A stretch of 64,000 nt of DNA from Rhodococcus sp. ARC_M6 (GCF_022810305.1 NZ_JALGQH010000004.1:62001-126000), one strand, 5' to 3'. Shown: positions 43,758-53,655, counted from the stretch's first letter. Translations and numbers: made by a program. Notes: generated from the sequence alone by a model not told the origin.

Positions 43758-46337
43758 TCAGCTCGCGTCGAACTTTCGGGCTGCCAACGACCGGACTACT
43801 CCGGCCTGACCTTCTACGACCAGGCGGCGCAATGCCGGCGGGATATCGCCGGTCAGGAAACGATCTGCCGCGGCGACGGATTCTTCGGTGATCGACCACG
43901 ACGGGTACAGGCCGACGACGACGGTCTGTGCGACCTCGCTCGAGCGTCGCTCCCACACCGCGGCGATATCGCCGAAGTAGCGCGAGACAAACGGCTCGAG
44001 GAGATCGTCTTGGCCCTCACGGGCAAAACCGCCGATGATGGATCGTGCCGTGATGTTGGGTACCGAGTCGTCGCCGACGACCTTTGCCCACACCTGTTCC
44101 TTGACGGCAGCTTGCGGTCGGCCCGCAGCGGCCGCAGCAGCCTGGCGGGCGCCTGCAGCCGTCGGATCGCGCTGGGCTTCGGAATCGATGAACGGAGTCT
44201 CGATTCCTGTGGAGTCGATTTCACCCGCCGCGGCGAGCGCTCCGACAATGCGCCAACGCAGGTCGGTGTCCACAACCAAACCGTCCAGGCCAACCGTCGC
44301 GGGGTCTGCGTCGAGCAGTTCCTGCAGAACCTCGGTGTGCCACGGTGAGAGCGCTACGCCGGTGAGCGCGTTGACAAATGCCAGCTGGTGATCGGACCCG
44401 GCCTCGGCCTCGCGCGCGAGTTCCAGGAGTCGGTTGGCAAAACCTGCCCAGCCTTCGGCCGACGCCCAGGCAGGGTCTGCGTAGCTTCCGATTGCTGTCT
44501 GCGCCTGAAGCAGAAGACGTTGAACCACACCAACTTCGGTCTCGGAGCTGATGCCACGCTGAACCAGTGCCACGAAGTCGCGAGCCTTCAGTTCGGCCTG
44601 GCGCGTCATCTCCCAGGCTGCCGACCAGACCAGGGTGCGGGGGAGTGATTCAGCGACATCGCCGACGCGGTCGATCGCCGTCGCCAACGACTGCGGGTCC
44701 AAGCGCACCGAGCAGTACGTGAGGTCGTCGTCGTTGACCAGAACCAGTTGGCCACGATGGATGCCGACCATCTCGGGGACGTCGGTGCTGGGCGTCGCGT
44801 CGAGATCGAGTTCGACGCGATGGGTTCGCACCAGTGCGCCGTCGACGTCGTCGTAGATTCCGACGGCGATACGGTGCACTCGATACTCACCGGCGCCGGG
44901 CGCGGCGCCGTCCTGCAATATCGCGAAGCGGGTGAACTTACCGTCGGCGTCGATGTCGAAGTCGGGACGCAGGATGTTGAGGCCGGTGGTCTTGAGCCAC
45001 TGGGTTCCCCAGTCGGAAAGATCACGGCCGGAGGACTTTTCGAGTGCTCCGAGGAGATCGTCGAATGTTGCGTTACCGAATGCGTGTTCGCGGAAGTACT
45101 CTCGCAATCCGGCGAGGAAAGGTTCGAGTCCGACGTAGGCCACCAACTGTTTGAGGACGCTGGCGCCCTTGGCGTAGGTGATTCCGTCGAAGTTGACCTC
45201 GACCGCAGCCAGGTCGGGAATGTCTGCTGCGATCGGGTGTGTGGACGGCAATTGGTCCTGCCGGTATGCCCACGACTTCTCGACGTTGGCGAACGTTGTC
45301 CAGGCGTTCTTGTATTCGGTGGCCTCGGTCTGGCACAGGACGGAAGCGAAGGTGGCGAAGGATTCGTTAAGCCACAGGTCGTCCCACCAGGTCATGGTGA
45401 CGAGGTCGCCGAACCACATGTGGGCCATTTCGTGGAGCACGGTCTCGGAGCGTCGCTCGTACGAGTAGCGGGTGACCTTGGAGCGGAAGACGTAGTCCTC
45501 CAGGAATGTTACGGCTCCCGCGTTCTCCATCGCACCGGCGTTGAACTCGGGAACAAAGAGTTGGTCGTACTTCCCGAAGGCATAGGGGACACCGAAGTTG
45601 CGGTGGTAGAAGTCGAAGCCCTGCTTGGTTTCGGTGAACAGGCGTTCTTCGTCCATGAACTCGGCAAGCGAAGCGCGGCAGTAGATCCCGAGGGGGATGT
45701 TGCCGTGCTCGTCGGAATAGTTGTCGGTCCACTGCGCGTACGGTCCGGCAATGAGAGCGACGAGGTACGTGCTCATCTTCGGGGTGGTGCGGAATATGTG
45801 TTTGCCGGGGTCTGCGGCCAGTGACTCTACGGCTGCCGAGTTGGAAATGACCTTCCAGGACGTGGGGGCGCTGACGCGAACGTCGAAGGTGGCCTTGAGA
45901 TCCGGTTGATCGAAGCACGCGAACATACGCTTGGCGTCGGCAGTCTCGAACTGGGAGTACAGGTAGACGGCATCGTCCGTCGGATCGACGAAGCGGTGCA
46001 AGCCTTCGCCGGTGTGCGAGTACTCGCAATCGGCTTCGATGACCAGTTCATTGTCGGCAGCCAACTCTGACAGTGCGATTCCGGTGGATTCGTCGTAACT
46101 CGACACGTCCAACGCGGCGCCGTTGAGTACCGCCGAGTGAATGCGGGAGGCGATGATGTCGATGAAACTGCTCGCTCCGGCGGTGGCAGCGAACGTCACG
46201 GTGGTCTTGGAAAAGAACGTGTCGTCTCCCGGACCGTCGTTTCCGTCGGTGAGATCGAGTTCGATCAGGTAGTTGTCGATCGTCAGCAGCGCTGACCGCT
46301 CGGCTGCGGTCTCGCGGGTCAGATTCGGTGCGGCCAC
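43758..46337 (-). CDS. pepN: Aminopeptidase N (M1 family)
   Basis: This 859-residue zinc aminopeptidase removes N-terminal residues from peptides. The exopeptidase motif GAMEN is at 268-272 and the zinc site HEMAH at 302-306 with E325 in NESFA. N-terminal beta domain, catalytic domain and long helical C-terminal domain give the normal length. The start is GTG 46337 with GGAGA upstream. The flavin reductase gene lies 56 bases upstream on the same strand and may share its transcript. Same place as Rv2467. Confidence 0.95.
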   Translation of the reverse strand: MAAPNLTRETAAERSALLTIDNYLIELDLTDGNDGPGDDTFFSKTTVTFAATAGASSFIDIIASRIHSAVLNGAALDVSSYDESTGIALSELAADNELVIEADCEYSHTGEGLHRFVDPTDDAVYLYSQFETADAKRMFACFDQPDLKATFDVRVSAPTSWKVISNSAAVESLAADPGKHIFRTTPKMSTYLVALIAGPYAQWTDNYSDEHGNIPLGIYCRASLAEFMDEERLFTETKQGFDFYHRNFGVPYAFGKYDQLFVPEFNAGAMENAGAVTFLEDYVFRSKVTRYSYERRSETVLHEMAHMWFGDLVTMTWWDDLWLNESFATFASVLCQTEATEYKNAWTTFANVEKSWAYRQDQLPSTHPIAADIPDLAAVEVNFDGITYAKGASVLKQLVAYVGLEPFLAGLREYFREHAFGNATFDDLLGALEKSSGRDLSDWGTQWLKTTGLNILRPDFDIDADGKFTRFAILQDGAAPGAGEYRVHRIAVGIYDDVDGALVRTHRVELDLDATPSTDVPEMVGIHRGQLVLVNDDDLTYCSVRLDPQSLATAIDRVGDVAESLPRTLVWSAAWEMTRQAELKARDFVALVQRGISSETEVGVVQRLLLQAQTAIGSYADPAWASAEGWAGFANRLLELAREAEAGSDHQLAFVNALTGVALSPWHTEVLQELLDADPATVGLDGLVVDTDLRWRIVGALAAAGEIDSTGIETPFIDSEAQRDPTAAGARQAAAAAAGRPQAAVKEQVWAKVVGDDSVPNITARSIIGGFAREGQDDLLEPFVSRYFGDIAAVWERRSSEVAQTVVVGLYPSWSITEESVAAADRFLTGDIPPALRRLVVEGQAGVVRSLAARKFDAS

Positions 46338-46393
46338 AAAGATCTCCTCGTCGATGGTGTGGATCTAGTGTGTCCATCCCATCATGACGGGAA

Positions 46394-47638
46394 CTACTGT
46401 GTGTCCGCGGACGCTTCTGCTAGTGGAATTGTGGGATCTGCCAGTCGTTTCGGATCAACGGGGTGCGGCGTGGCAACCAGTTCCTTGATGGCATCACCGG
46501 CGTCCCAGATGTTGACGTTCATGCCGGCCAGAACCTTGTTGTTCGCGTCCAGCCAGAACGTCAGGAATTCGCGCTTGTCGACGTCGCCGCGGGTGACGAC
46601 GGATGCATAGGCGCCCCGAGGTGCATGGCCCACATATTCCATTCCGAGGTCGTATTGATCAGTGAAGAAATACGGCATCCGGACGTATTCGGCGGGCTTT
46701 CCCAGCATCGTGTCGGCCGCAGTTGCAGGCTGATTGAGGGCGTTTGCCCAGTGCTCCACCCGGATTCGAGAGTTCAGGATCGGGTGCATCGCAGCTGCGA
46801 TGTCGCCGACGGCCACCACGTCCGGGTCGCTGCTCTGTAAACCGGCATCGACCAGTATCCCGTTGTCGACGGCAATTCCGGCAGCCGACGCCAATTCGGT
46901 ATTGGGGAGGGCGCCGACGGCGATCAAGACGGCGTCGGCGGGGACAACGCTTCCGTCGGCCAAGGTAACTCCGGTTGCGCGGCCGTCGGAGACAGCAACG
47001 GATTTCACGTCGGTACTCGTTCGAAGGTCGACACCATTGCTTCGATGCAATGCGGCGAACACTTCACCCATCTCGGGACCGAGAGAGGTTTCGAGCGGGA
47101 GATTGCCGTGTTCGAGAATAGTGACGTCCACGTCGAAAATTCGGGCCGATGCCGCGATTTCCAGGCCGATCCACCCGGCCCCGATCACGACGAGTTTCTT
47201 GCCGGCCGAGAGTGTTCCGAGAAGCGCTGAGGCCTGATCGACTGTTCGGATGTAGTGAACGCCGGCCGCGTCGGATCCCGGAATGTCGAGGAGTCGTGAG
47301 CGTGAGCCTGTGGCCAATGCCAGCTTGTCGTAGACCATGGTCGAGCCGTCGGGCAACGTGACCGTGTGTGCGGCAGTGTCCACGGCTGTCACCGTGGTGC
47401 CCGGGCGTAGGTCGACGTGGTGGTCGCGGAACCATTCGCCGTCATGAACCGTGAACTCCGGGAGTGTCTTCTTGCCGACAAAGAACTCTTTGGACAGTGG
47501 CGGCCGCTCGTAGGGGAGATGATCTTCTTCACTCAGCAGGACGATGTCGCCGGTGAAATCTCGTGCACGCAGGGCCTCCGCGGTTTTTGCGCCGGCCAAG
47601 CCGCCGCCGATGATGACGAATCTCCGGTTTGCGCTCAT
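46394..47638 (-). CDS. FAD-dependent ferredoxin/rubredoxin-type reductase
   Basis: This 414-residue pyridine nucleotide-disulfide oxidoreductase of the oxygenase-coupled reductase type has an FAD motif FVIIGGGLAGAKTAEALR (about 6-23), LPYERPPLSKEFFVG, an NAD motif KLVVIGAGWIGLEIAASAR and FAD motif VVAVGDIAAAMHP. There is no redox-active cysteine pair, so it resembles reductases that feed ferredoxins or rubredoxins of P450s and hydroxylases. No ferredoxin or oxygenase gene is adjacent, so the partner is elsewhere. ATG 47638 with AAGGAG upstream is preferred over the long open extension. Confidence 0.88.
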   Translation of the reverse strand: MSANRRFVIIGGGLAGAKTAEALRARDFTGDIVLLSEEDHLPYERPPLSKEFFVGKKTLPEFTVHDGEWFRDHHVDLRPGTTVTAVDTAAHTVTLPDGSTMVYDKLALATGSRSRLLDIPGSDAAGVHYIRTVDQASALLGTLSAGKKLVVIGAGWIGLEIAASARIFDVDVTILEHGNLPLETSLGPEMGEVFAALHRSNGVDLRTSTDVKSVAVSDGRATGVTLADGSVVPADAVLIAVGALPNTELASAAGIAVDNGILVDAGLQSSDPDVVAVGDIAAAMHPILNSRIRVEHWANALNQPATAADTMLGKPAEYVRMPYFFTDQYDLGMEYVGHAPRGAYASVVTRGDVDKREFLTFWLDANNKVLAGMNVNIWDAGDAIKELVATPHPVDPKRLADPTIPLAEASADTQ

Positions 47639-47799
47639 GTCTGAACCACTCCTTCGCACTCGTGTCACTTCGACATTACTGCTGCGCGAAGGTACTTCGG
47701 GAGTACGCGGGAAGGATTGTCGGTGGATAATTGTTGCCCTGGCGGGCGCGGAATCTTTCGCGCTCGATAAGACCATGAACATATGAGGGAGTTTTCTTC

Positions 47800-48423
47800 G
47801 TGAGTGCAACCCCGAATACAAGCGCCGACAGAGCTGATTTCTGGTTCGACCCCCTCTGCCCGTGGTGCTGGATCACGTCCCGCTGGATCCTCGAAGCCCA
47901 GCAGGTGCGCAACATCGACGCGAAGTTCCACGTCATGAGCCTGGCAGTCCTCAACGAGGGACGCGACCTGCCCGAGGAGTACCGCGACATGATGAGCAAG
48001 GCGTGGGGGCCGGTTCGGGTTGCGATCGCCGCGGCCAAACTCAAGGGTGACGACATCCTGCTGCCGCTCTACACGGCAATGGGCACCAAGATCCACAACG
48101 AAGGCAACCAGGACTTTGCCGACGTCATCAAGAGTTCACTCGAGGAAGTTGGTCTCCCGGCAGATCTCGCGGATGCCGCCGAGTCGACGGACTACGACGA
48201 AGCCCTGCGTGAAAGCCATCATCACGGCATGGACGCAGTCGGCCCCGACGTCGGAACGCCCACCATCCACGTCAACGGAGTTGCCTTCTTCGGCCCCGTA
48301 CTCTCGCGTATTCCGCGGGGCGAGGACGCCGGACGCGTCTGGGACGGTGCCGTTGCGCTCGCGAGCTACCCGCACTTCTTCGAACTCAAGCGCACCCGGA
48401 ACGAAGATCCTCAGTTCGACTGA
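47800..48423 (+). CDS. DsbA-family thioredoxin-fold protein, Rv2466c-like
   Basis: This 207-residue protein has the thioredoxin fold with the active site CPWC ([20 protein letters not shown], about 16-30), a helical insert, and the cis-proline region [10 protein letters not shown]. No signal peptide, so it is cytoplasmic. The mycobacterial homolog Rv2466c is a mycothiol-linked oxidoreductase (mycoredoxin-3) that also reduces nitro drugs. GTG 47800 with GAGGGA upstream. The 3' end overlaps the convergent M48 protease gene by 13 bases. Confidence 0.9.
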   Translation: MSATPNTSADRADFWFDPLCPWCWITSRWILEAQQVRNIDAKFHVMSLAVLNEGRDLPEEYRDMMSKAWGPVRVAIAAAKLKGDDILLPLYTAMGTKIHNEGNQDFADVIKSSLEEVGLPADLADAAESTDYDEALRESHHHGMDAVGPDVGTPTIHVNGVAFFGPVLSRIPRGEDAGRVWDGAVALASYPHFFELKRTRNEDPQFD

Positions 48424-49268
48424 GTCGTTCGGACCAGATCGAAACGGAAGATCTGACTAGGCCGAAAGAAAAGATGACCGGAGCGCGTGCGGTTGCGTAA
48501 TGCAGCCGCACGCCAGGTCAGCACCGGGTGGCTCGCGAGGATGTTCACGAACCAGGGAAAGAATCCGGATTCGAGAGTCGCCCGGTCGGCCAGCTCGTCG
48601 AAACCCACCAGACCCACCAGGTACTTTCCGGCGCCCAGCACTCCCATCACGCCGGCGGCTCCCTGCGGACGCATGTGGAATCCGAAATTGTCGGCGGTGT
48701 ATTCCATCGATCGTGAGAGCGAAGATCCGATCACCGGAATGTAGTTGGACGCGAACTGGCCCCACTGACGCCAATACGACGCGTGGCCGGCCGCGATATG
48801 CCCCACCTCATGGCCGATGATGAACGCCAGTGCATCCGGCTGACGAGCTTCGCCGCCCACCTCGAAGAGGTCGCTGTAGACGACAACAAACCGGCGAAAC
48901 CCATGGCCCGACGCAAACGCATTGATCTGGCCGTTCCCCAGCACGACAAAGGCGTCGGGAGCAGTTTTCAGGCCGAAGCGAGCTGCGGCTTCTGCCACCA
49001 GCTGATAGCCGTCCGGAAATTGTGTGGGCGACATCTTGATTCCGTTGACCTGCTGGGAACCGTACAACTGGCCACGCGCGAAAAACAGCAGGATCGGTGC
49101 TGCCAGAACAATGAAGATCCACGTCGACAGGCTGCCGGTCGCGATCAGGACAAGCGCGACGACGTACGTCGCGACAGTGGTCAGAATGGCCAGAACGAGG
49201 AGCGGGATCTCCCAAGGATGTCGAACGAGAGAGTTTCCCGGTAATACTCGGCCTTGCTGGGGATACAT
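48411..49268 (-). CDS. M48 (HtpX/Ste24-like) membrane zinc metalloprotease
   Basis: This 285-residue protein has two N-terminal membrane helices (about 21-44 and 48-64), then a cytoplasmic M48 domain with HEVGH (153-157) and the third zinc ligand E189 in [12 protein letters not shown]. Family members degrade misfolded or specific membrane proteins. ATG 49268 is supported by TATCCT seven bases upstream (leaderless); a GTG two codons earlier lies within that spacer. It is divergent from rpiB and overlaps the DsbA-like gene at its end. Confidence 0.88.
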   Translation of the reverse strand: MYPQQGRVLPGNSLVRHPWEIPLLVLAILTTVATYVVALVLIATGSLSTWIFIVLAAPILLFFARGQLYGSQQVNGIKMSPTQFPDGYQLVAEAAARFGLKTAPDAFVVLGNGQINAFASGHGFRRFVVVYSDLFEVGGEARQPDALAFIIGHEVGHIAAGHASYWRQWGQFASNYIPVIGSSLSRSMEYTADNFGFHMRPQGAAGVMGVLGAGKYLVGLVGFDELADRATLESGFFPWFVNILASHPVLTWRAAALRNRTRSGHLFFRPSQIFRFDLVRTTQSN

Positions 49269-49275
49269 TTGCACC

Positions 49276-49281
49276 AGGATA
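49276..49281 (-). promoter_or_regulatory. Leaderless -10 box for the M48 protease gene
   Basis: On the minus strand TATCCT (TANNNT) lies seven bases before the ATG at 49268, with no ribosome site. Confidence 0.55.
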
Positions 49282-49325
49282 GGCCCGGGTGAGCAGTGTC
49301 TGCTGGGCCTGAGAGAATTGTCGGC

Positions 49326-49799
49326 ATGCGCGTATACCTGGGTGCCGACCATGCCGGATTCGAACGTAAGAACGAGATCATCGAACACCTGAAAGCGAAC
49401 GGCCACGAGGCCATCGACTGCGGTGCTCACGAGTACGACGCCGTGGATGACTACCCGGCCTTCTGCATCGAAGCAGCCAAGCGAGTAGTAGCCGACGAAG
49501 GAAGCCTGGGCATCGTCCTCGGCGGAAGCGGCAACGGCGAGCAAATCGCAGCCAACAAGGTCCCCGGCGCTCGCTGCGCCCTGGCCTGGAGCGTCGAGAC
49601 GGCCAAGTTGGCCCGCGAGCACAACAAGGCTCAGCTCATCGGCATCGGTGGCCGCATGCATTCCCTCGAGGAATCACTGGCAATTGTCGACGCGTTCCTC
49701 GCCACCGAATGGTCGGGCGAAGAGCGACACCAGCGTCGCATCGACATCCTGTCCGAATACGAGAAGACCGGCGTCGCACCGGCTTTGCCGCAGGCCTGA
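49326..49799 (+). CDS. rpiB: Ribose-5-phosphate isomerase B
   Basis: This 157-residue enzyme interconverts ribose 5-phosphate and ribulose 5-phosphate in the pentose phosphate pathway. The RpiB/LacAB pattern is clear: MRVYLGADHAGFERKNEIIEHL, DDYPAFCIEAA and GIVLGGSGNGEQIAANKVPG. The actinobacterial type uses an active-site glutamate (GSGNGE) in place of the cysteine of E. coli RpiB, as here. Start ATG 49326. The Nei-type glycosylase follows after 15 bases. Homolog of Rv2465c. Confidence 0.95.
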   Translation: MRVYLGADHAGFERKNEIIEHLKANGHEAIDCGAHEYDAVDDYPAFCIEAAKRVVADEGSLGIVLGGSGNGEQIAANKVPGARCALAWSVETAKLAREHNKAQLIGIGGRMHSLEESLAIVDAFLATEWSGEERHQRRIDILSEYEKTGVAPALPQA

Positions 49800-49814
49800 T
49801 CGAAGAATAGTCCC

Positions 49815-50612
49815 GTGCCCGAAGGTCATACTCTGCATCGACTGGCACGGTTGCATGCCCGTAAATTTGTCGGTTCACCAGTCCGCGTTGTCAGTCCGCA
49901 AGGTCGATTCGCGGAAGATGCGCGGTTGGTGGACGGTCATGTACTCGTATCGTCCGATGCTTGGGGCAAACACCTCTGGCACACCTACGACAACGGGCTG
50001 ATCGTCCACGTGCACCTCGGGTTGTACGGAAAGTTCACCGACAGCGTCCTGCCGATGGAAGAACCGGTGGGGCAAGTTCGGATGCGAATGGTCGGTGCCG
50101 ATTTCGGCACCGACCTTCGTGGCCCCACTGCGTGCGAGGTTCTGATGCCGCCGCAGGTAGCCGCCATCGAAGCCCGTCTCGGGCCCGATCCTTTGCGACG
50201 TGGCGCAGATCCGGACGGGGCCTGGGCGCGAATCTCCAAGTCCAAGACTGCAATCGGTGCGCTTCTCATGGATCAGGCAGTGCTGGCCGGAGTCGGAAAC
50301 GTGTATCGCGCCGAACTTCTCTTCCGTCACGGAATCAATCCCGAGCGCCCCGGTAACCTCGTCACCTACGGCGAGTGGGCTGCAATGTGGGCGGATCTGG
50401 TCGAGCTCATGAAAGTGGGCGTACGACGAGGTCAGATGCACGTCGTACGCGACGAGCACGACATCGGAGATCCTGCCTATGCGAAGGATCGTCCGCGTAC
50501 GTACGTCTACCGAAGAGCAGGATCGCCGTGCCGCGTATGCGGTACACCGATCCTGCATTCCGTCATGAAGGCACGAAACCTGTTCTGGTGCCCCGTGTGT
50601 CAGGCGGTCTAG
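49815..50612 (+). CDS. nei2: Fpg/Nei family DNA glycosylase, Nei2-like
   Basis: This 265-residue base-excision repair enzyme removes oxidised bases and cuts the abasic site. The catalytic N-terminus MPEGHTLHRLA (P2, E3) is intact, the helix-two-turn-helix reads GALLMDQAVLAGVGNVYRAELLFRHGI, and the C-terminal zinc finger has CRVCG and CPVCQ pairs. Start GTG 49815 matters because Pro must become residue 1 after Met removal. It ends overlapping the convergent Gly-rich protein gene by four bases. Homolog of Rv2464c. Confidence 0.95.
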   Translation: MPEGHTLHRLARLHARKFVGSPVRVVSPQGRFAEDARLVDGHVLVSSDAWGKHLWHTYDNGLIVHVHLGLYGKFTDSVLPMEEPVGQVRMRMVGADFGTDLRGPTACEVLMPPQVAAIEARLGPDPLRRGADPDGAWARISKSKTAIGALLMDQAVLAGVGNVYRAELLFRHGINPERPGNLVTYGEWAAMWADLVELMKVGVRRGQMHVVRDEHDIGDPAYAKDRPRTYVYRRAGSPCRVCGTPILHSVMKARNLFWCPVCQAV

Positions 50613-51424
50613 AAGTCCATTCCTCCGCCGAAGTCCATTCCGCCGTCGCCGCCGTCGAAAAATCCGCCGTCGCTCCCGCCGCCGTCATAGTTGCCACCGT
50701 CTGCGGTGTTGTCGGTATTGCCTTGATCGCCTGAGTCATAGCTTTGATCGCCCGCGTCGGCGCCTTGGTCCGCATTCGGATCGCCGCCGGCTTCGAATTC
50801 CTGTGCGCCGTAAGGAACTCCGGCCATTCCGGAGAACATGCTCGAAAACAGCATCATCGAACCTAGGCCCCAGGCGCCGGCCACCAGGGCAGGCTTCCAC
50901 CACGGTTCGGAGTACCAGCCGGCCGGAACCGGGCGCCCGGCAACGCGTCCGCCGGGGTAGTAGTTGGGGGTTCGTGAGGACGGCGTGGGGGACGCGGCGA
51001 TCTCGCGGCCTTCGAACTCCACCTCACGTGCTTCGGTCACTGCTCCCGCAGCTTTCTGGCCGTCGATGGTGGGAATCTCTGGTCCCGGATCCATGCCCAT
51101 GGCGACTCTGGCCGCGCGAATGTAGTAAAGCCCTTCCAGTGCAGTCTGTTTCGCGAGCCTGGCCTGGACCGGCGTGCTGGCCTGATCGATCTGCGAGCCC
51201 GCTGCGTTGTAACGCTCGGCTGCGTCGGCGAGTGCTTGGCGCGACGCGTCGTCGCTGCCCGTGAGGTTGTAGACCTGGCCGCCGAGGCGCTCGATCGCCT
51301 GCCGGGCATCGGCTTTTGCGTCGTCGAGTTGTGTTGCGCTGTTGCCGGAACCGCGTTGCTGGCTCTTCATGACCAGGAACACGACAACGGCCAGTACAAC
51401 GAGGATGAGAAGAATCGTGGTCAC
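50609..51424 (-). CDS. Membrane-anchored protein with Gly/Asp-rich C-terminus
   Basis: This 271-residue protein has an N-terminal membrane helix (ILLILVVLAVVVFLVM, about 4-19), a helical segment rich in Ala, Gln and Asp (about 25-100), a proline-rich linker, a second hydrophobic stretch (PALVAGAWGLGSMMLFSSMFSG, about 178-199) and a 60-residue tail of Gly, Asp and Asn ending with two GGMDF units. GTG 51424 has GGGAGG seven bases upstream; the frame runs on upstream through the tRNA, which is not coding. I do not recognise a functional family. Acidic Gly-rich tails of this kind may bind cations or form disordered surface segments. Confidence 0.78.
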   Translation of the reverse strand: MTTILLILVVLAVVVFLVMKSQQRGSGNSATQLDDAKADARQAIERLGGQVYNLTGSDDASRQALADAAERYNAAGSQIDQASTPVQARLAKQTALEGLYYIRAARVAMGMDPGPEIPTIDGQKAAGAVTEAREVEFEGREIAASPTPSSRTPNYYPGGRVAGRPVPAGWYSEPWWKPALVAGAWGLGSMMLFSSMFSGMAGVPYGAQEFEAGGDPNADQGADAGDQSYDSGDQGNTDNTADGGNYDGGGSDGGFFDGGDGGMDFGGGMDF

Positions 51425-51482
51425 GAGTGGCCTCCCGAGCTGCAAAAGATCCGGACAACTCCAGGATACGGACCGGTACAAC

Positions 51483-51514
51483 AAAAAATCCGCACCGGCG
51501 AGGCCGATGCGGAT
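51483..51514 (-). terminator. Intrinsic terminator of tRNA-Gly
   Basis: On the minus strand ATCCGCAtCGG-cctcg-CCGgTGCGGAT is followed at once by TTTTT. It lies 25 bases beyond the tRNA-Gly 3' end and is a textbook Rho-independent terminator. Confidence 0.85.
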
Positions 51515-51538
51515 CTTGTGGAAGTTTCCCTCCAATGG

Positions 51539-51609
51539 AGGGGATGACGGGAATCGAACCCGCGTGATCAGTTTGGAAGACTGAGGCTCTACCATTGAGC
51601 TACATCCCC
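51539..51609 (-). tRNA. tRNA-Gly (anticodon TCC)
   Basis: The 71-nt cloverleaf reads from 51609 down to 51539: acceptor GGGGATG/CATCCCC, D stem GCTC/GAGC, anticodon loop CTTCCAA with TCC at 51575-51577 (reads GGA), T arm GCGGG-TTCGATT-CCCGT. CCA is not encoded. The mycobacterial Gly-TCC and Pro-TGG genes lie at the same place near tig. Confidence 0.95.
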
Positions 51610-51931
51610 GTGCATACGAGAAACCCGGGATCGCCGTGTTCGTCGTCTGCGATTCGAAACTGTACCCAATGGCTGTCTGGAATTCAAAATCGGGGGTCGG
51701 CAACGCTCTCACCAGGCAAAATGTTCACAAGGTTGGTTTTCTCGGTTGTGTAGAGGGTGTGACTGTGGGTGCAGGCGGGGCGGTCCGGCAGTTCTGCCCC
51801 ACTGTGAACAACTCCCATCCGTGTACAAATGGTGGGCGGATTCGTGAGAGAGTAGTGAGCGCGATAAGGTTCTATCCGGTCACCGGCGAGCGACGCTCGT
51901 ATCGTGTGATTTGCTTCGTATGTTCGAAAAA
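51610..51931. other. Intergenic region between divergent tRNA-Gly and tRNA-Pro
   Basis: These 322 bases must contain the promoters of both tRNAs. A plus-strand open frame here (51636-51941) runs into tRNA-Pro, has no ribosome site and no recognisable protein features, so I do not call it. I see no clear hairpin or repeat. Confidence 0.6.
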
Positions 51932-52008
51932 CGGGATGTAGCGCAGCTTGGTAGCGCATCCGCTTTGGGAGCGGAGGGTCGCAGGTTCAAATCCTGTCAT
52001 CCCGACCA
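51932..52008 (+). tRNA. tRNA-Pro (anticodon TGG), CCA encoded
   Basis: The cloverleaf has acceptor CGGGATG/CATCCCG, D arm with GCGC stems, anticodon stem TCCGC/GCGGA, loop TTTGGGA with TGG at 51966-51968 (reads CCA), and T arm GCAGG-TTCAAAT-CCTGT. The 3' CCA is encoded at 52006-52008, unlike the other two tRNAs in the window. Confidence 0.95.
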
Positions 52009-52119
52009 GTACGAACTCGGTACTTCACCACTACTTGCGTAGGGGTGGAGTGCCGCGAAAGATCAGAAGTTCAGCAGTACACAAGTTGTGAGCAAGACCA
52101 GACGAAGGAGCGAAGTTTC

Positions 52120-53493
52120 GTGAAGAGCACCGTCGAGCAGCTCAGCCCGACGCGAGTCCGTATCAACGTTGAGGTGCCCTTCGCGGAACTCAAGCCTGAT
52201 TTCGACAAGGCCTACAAGGCCCTCGCGCAGCAGATTCGTCTCCCCGGCTTCCGCCCCGGCAAGGCACCGGCACGCCTCCTCGAGGCACGCGTCGGTCGCG
52301 CCGCTGTGCTCGAGCAGGTCGTCAACGACGCTCTCTCGTCGCGTTACCCGGAGGCTGTCACCAGCGCCGGCGTAAAGGCCATCGGCCAGCCCGAGATCGA
52401 GGTCACCAAGCTCGAAGACAACGAGGTTCTCGAGTTCTCGGCCGAGGTCGACGTGCGCCCCGAGATCGAACTCCCGGATTTCAGCTCCATCAACGTCACG
52501 GTCGATCCGATCGAGATCACCGATGAAGCCATCGAAGAGCAGTTGCTCTCGCTGCGTCAGCGTTTCGGCACCCTCACGGGCGTCGAGCGTGCAGTCGAAG
52601 ACGGCGACTTCGTCTCCATCGACCTGTCGGCCACCGTCGACGGCGAGAATGTTGCCGAGGCAACCGCCAGCGGACTGTCGCATGAGGTCGGTTCGGGCCA
52701 GCTCATCGAGGGTCTTGACGAAGCTATCGTCGGCCTGAAGGCGGGGGAGTCCAAGGACTTCACGTCGACGCTGGTTGCCGGCGAGTTCGCAGGCAAGGAA
52801 GCTGTTGTTACCGTGACCGTGCAGACGGTCAAGGAGCGCGAACTTCCCGCTGAGGACGACGAGTTCGCTCAGCTCGCCAGCGAGTTCGACACCCTCGAAG
52901 AACTGAAGGCAGACCTCCGCGAGCGCGTCGCACGCGTCCGTAAGGTCGAGCAGGCCGGTCAGATCCGCGACAAGGTCCTCGAGCAGCTGCTCGAGACCGT
53001 CGAGGTTCCGCTGCCTGACGCTGTCGTCAAGGCTGAGGTCGACGCTGCATTGCACGACGCCGTTCACGGTCTCAACCATGACGAAGAGGCACTGAACAAG
53101 GCTCTCGAAGAGCAGGGCAGCAGCCGCGAAGAGTTCGACAAGGAAACGCTGGAGTCCGCTGAGCGCTCCGTCAAGACGCAGCTCCTGCTCGACTCCATCG
53201 CCGATGCCAACGACATCACCGTCGGCCAGGACGAGCTCACCGAGCGCATCCTGTTCCAGGCGCAGCGTTACGGCATGGCTCCGGAGCAGTTCATCCAGCA
53301 GATCCAGCAGGCTAACCAGCTCGGCGCAATGTTCGCCGACGTTCGCCGCGGCAAGGCTCTCGCAGCCGTCGTCGAGGCTGCCGGTGTCACCGACACCAGC
53401 GGTGCCGTTGTCGACACCGCCGAGCTTTTCGGTGGCGGCGAGGCAGAAGCTGACGCAGAAGCGTCTGATTCCGCCGAGAGCGAAGACAAGTAA
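52120..53493 (+). CDS. tig: Trigger factor (ribosome-bound chaperone)
   Basis: This 457-residue protein has an N-terminal ribosome-binding domain ([41 protein letters not shown], containing the GFRxGKxP motif), a peptidyl-prolyl isomerase domain (about 150-245, [31 protein letters not shown]) and a long helical C-terminal domain. The acidic Ala-rich tail ([16 protein letters not shown]) is typical of actinobacteria. GTG 52120 has AAGGAG nine bases upstream. It folds nascent chains at the exit tunnel; a terminator separates it from clpP1P2. Homolog of Rv2462c. Confidence 0.95.
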   Translation: MKSTVEQLSPTRVRINVEVPFAELKPDFDKAYKALAQQIRLPGFRPGKAPARLLEARVGRAAVLEQVVNDALSSRYPEAVTSAGVKAIGQPEIEVTKLEDNEVLEFSAEVDVRPEIELPDFSSINVTVDPIEITDEAIEEQLLSLRQRFGTLTGVERAVEDGDFVSIDLSATVDGENVAEATASGLSHEVGSGQLIEGLDEAIVGLKAGESKDFTSTLVAGEFAGKEAVVTVTVQTVKERELPAEDDEFAQLASEFDTLEELKADLRERVARVRKVEQAGQIRDKVLEQLLETVEVPLPDAVVKAEVDAALHDAVHGLNHDEEALNKALEEQGSSREEFDKETLESAERSVKTQLLLDSIADANDITVGQDELTERILFQAQRYGMAPEQFIQQIQQANQLGAMFADVRRGKALAAVVEAAGVTDTSGAVVDTAELFGGGEAEADAEASDSAESEDK

Positions 53494-53552
53494 ACAAGCA
53501 GAATATCGGGTGTTTTCACCACGATTGACTGCATCAAGTTTTCCGCTTTGAG

Positions 53553-53594
53553 CGAAGTAGGGCGGCACCGGGACTCCGGTGCCGCCCTACTTCG
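53553..53594. terminator. Terminator after tig
   Basis: A perfect 19-bp stem (53553-53571 with 53576-53594) with a GACT tetraloop. It separates tig from clpP1, which therefore needs its own promoter within the following 61 bases. Confidence 0.85.
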
Positions 53595-53655
53595 TTAGTG
53601 TCTGTGTCAGCAGAAGAGTATTTCGCAAAGAAGATCCACATAGAAGGCAGGTACC

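Noticed and set aside
51636..51941. 101-codon frame between tRNA-Gly and tRNA-Pro
   Set aside because: It ends inside tRNA-Pro, lacks a ribosome site and has no recognisable features.
52063..53568. 501-codon minus-strand frame opposite tig, and a similar 527-codon frame opposite clpX at 55104-56687
   Set aside because: Both are shadows of conserved genes and read through terminator hairpins.
53595..53655. ClgR-type operator upstream of clpP1
   Set aside because: I looked for a paired TTCGC/GCGAA site; only a single TTCGC is present, which is not enough.
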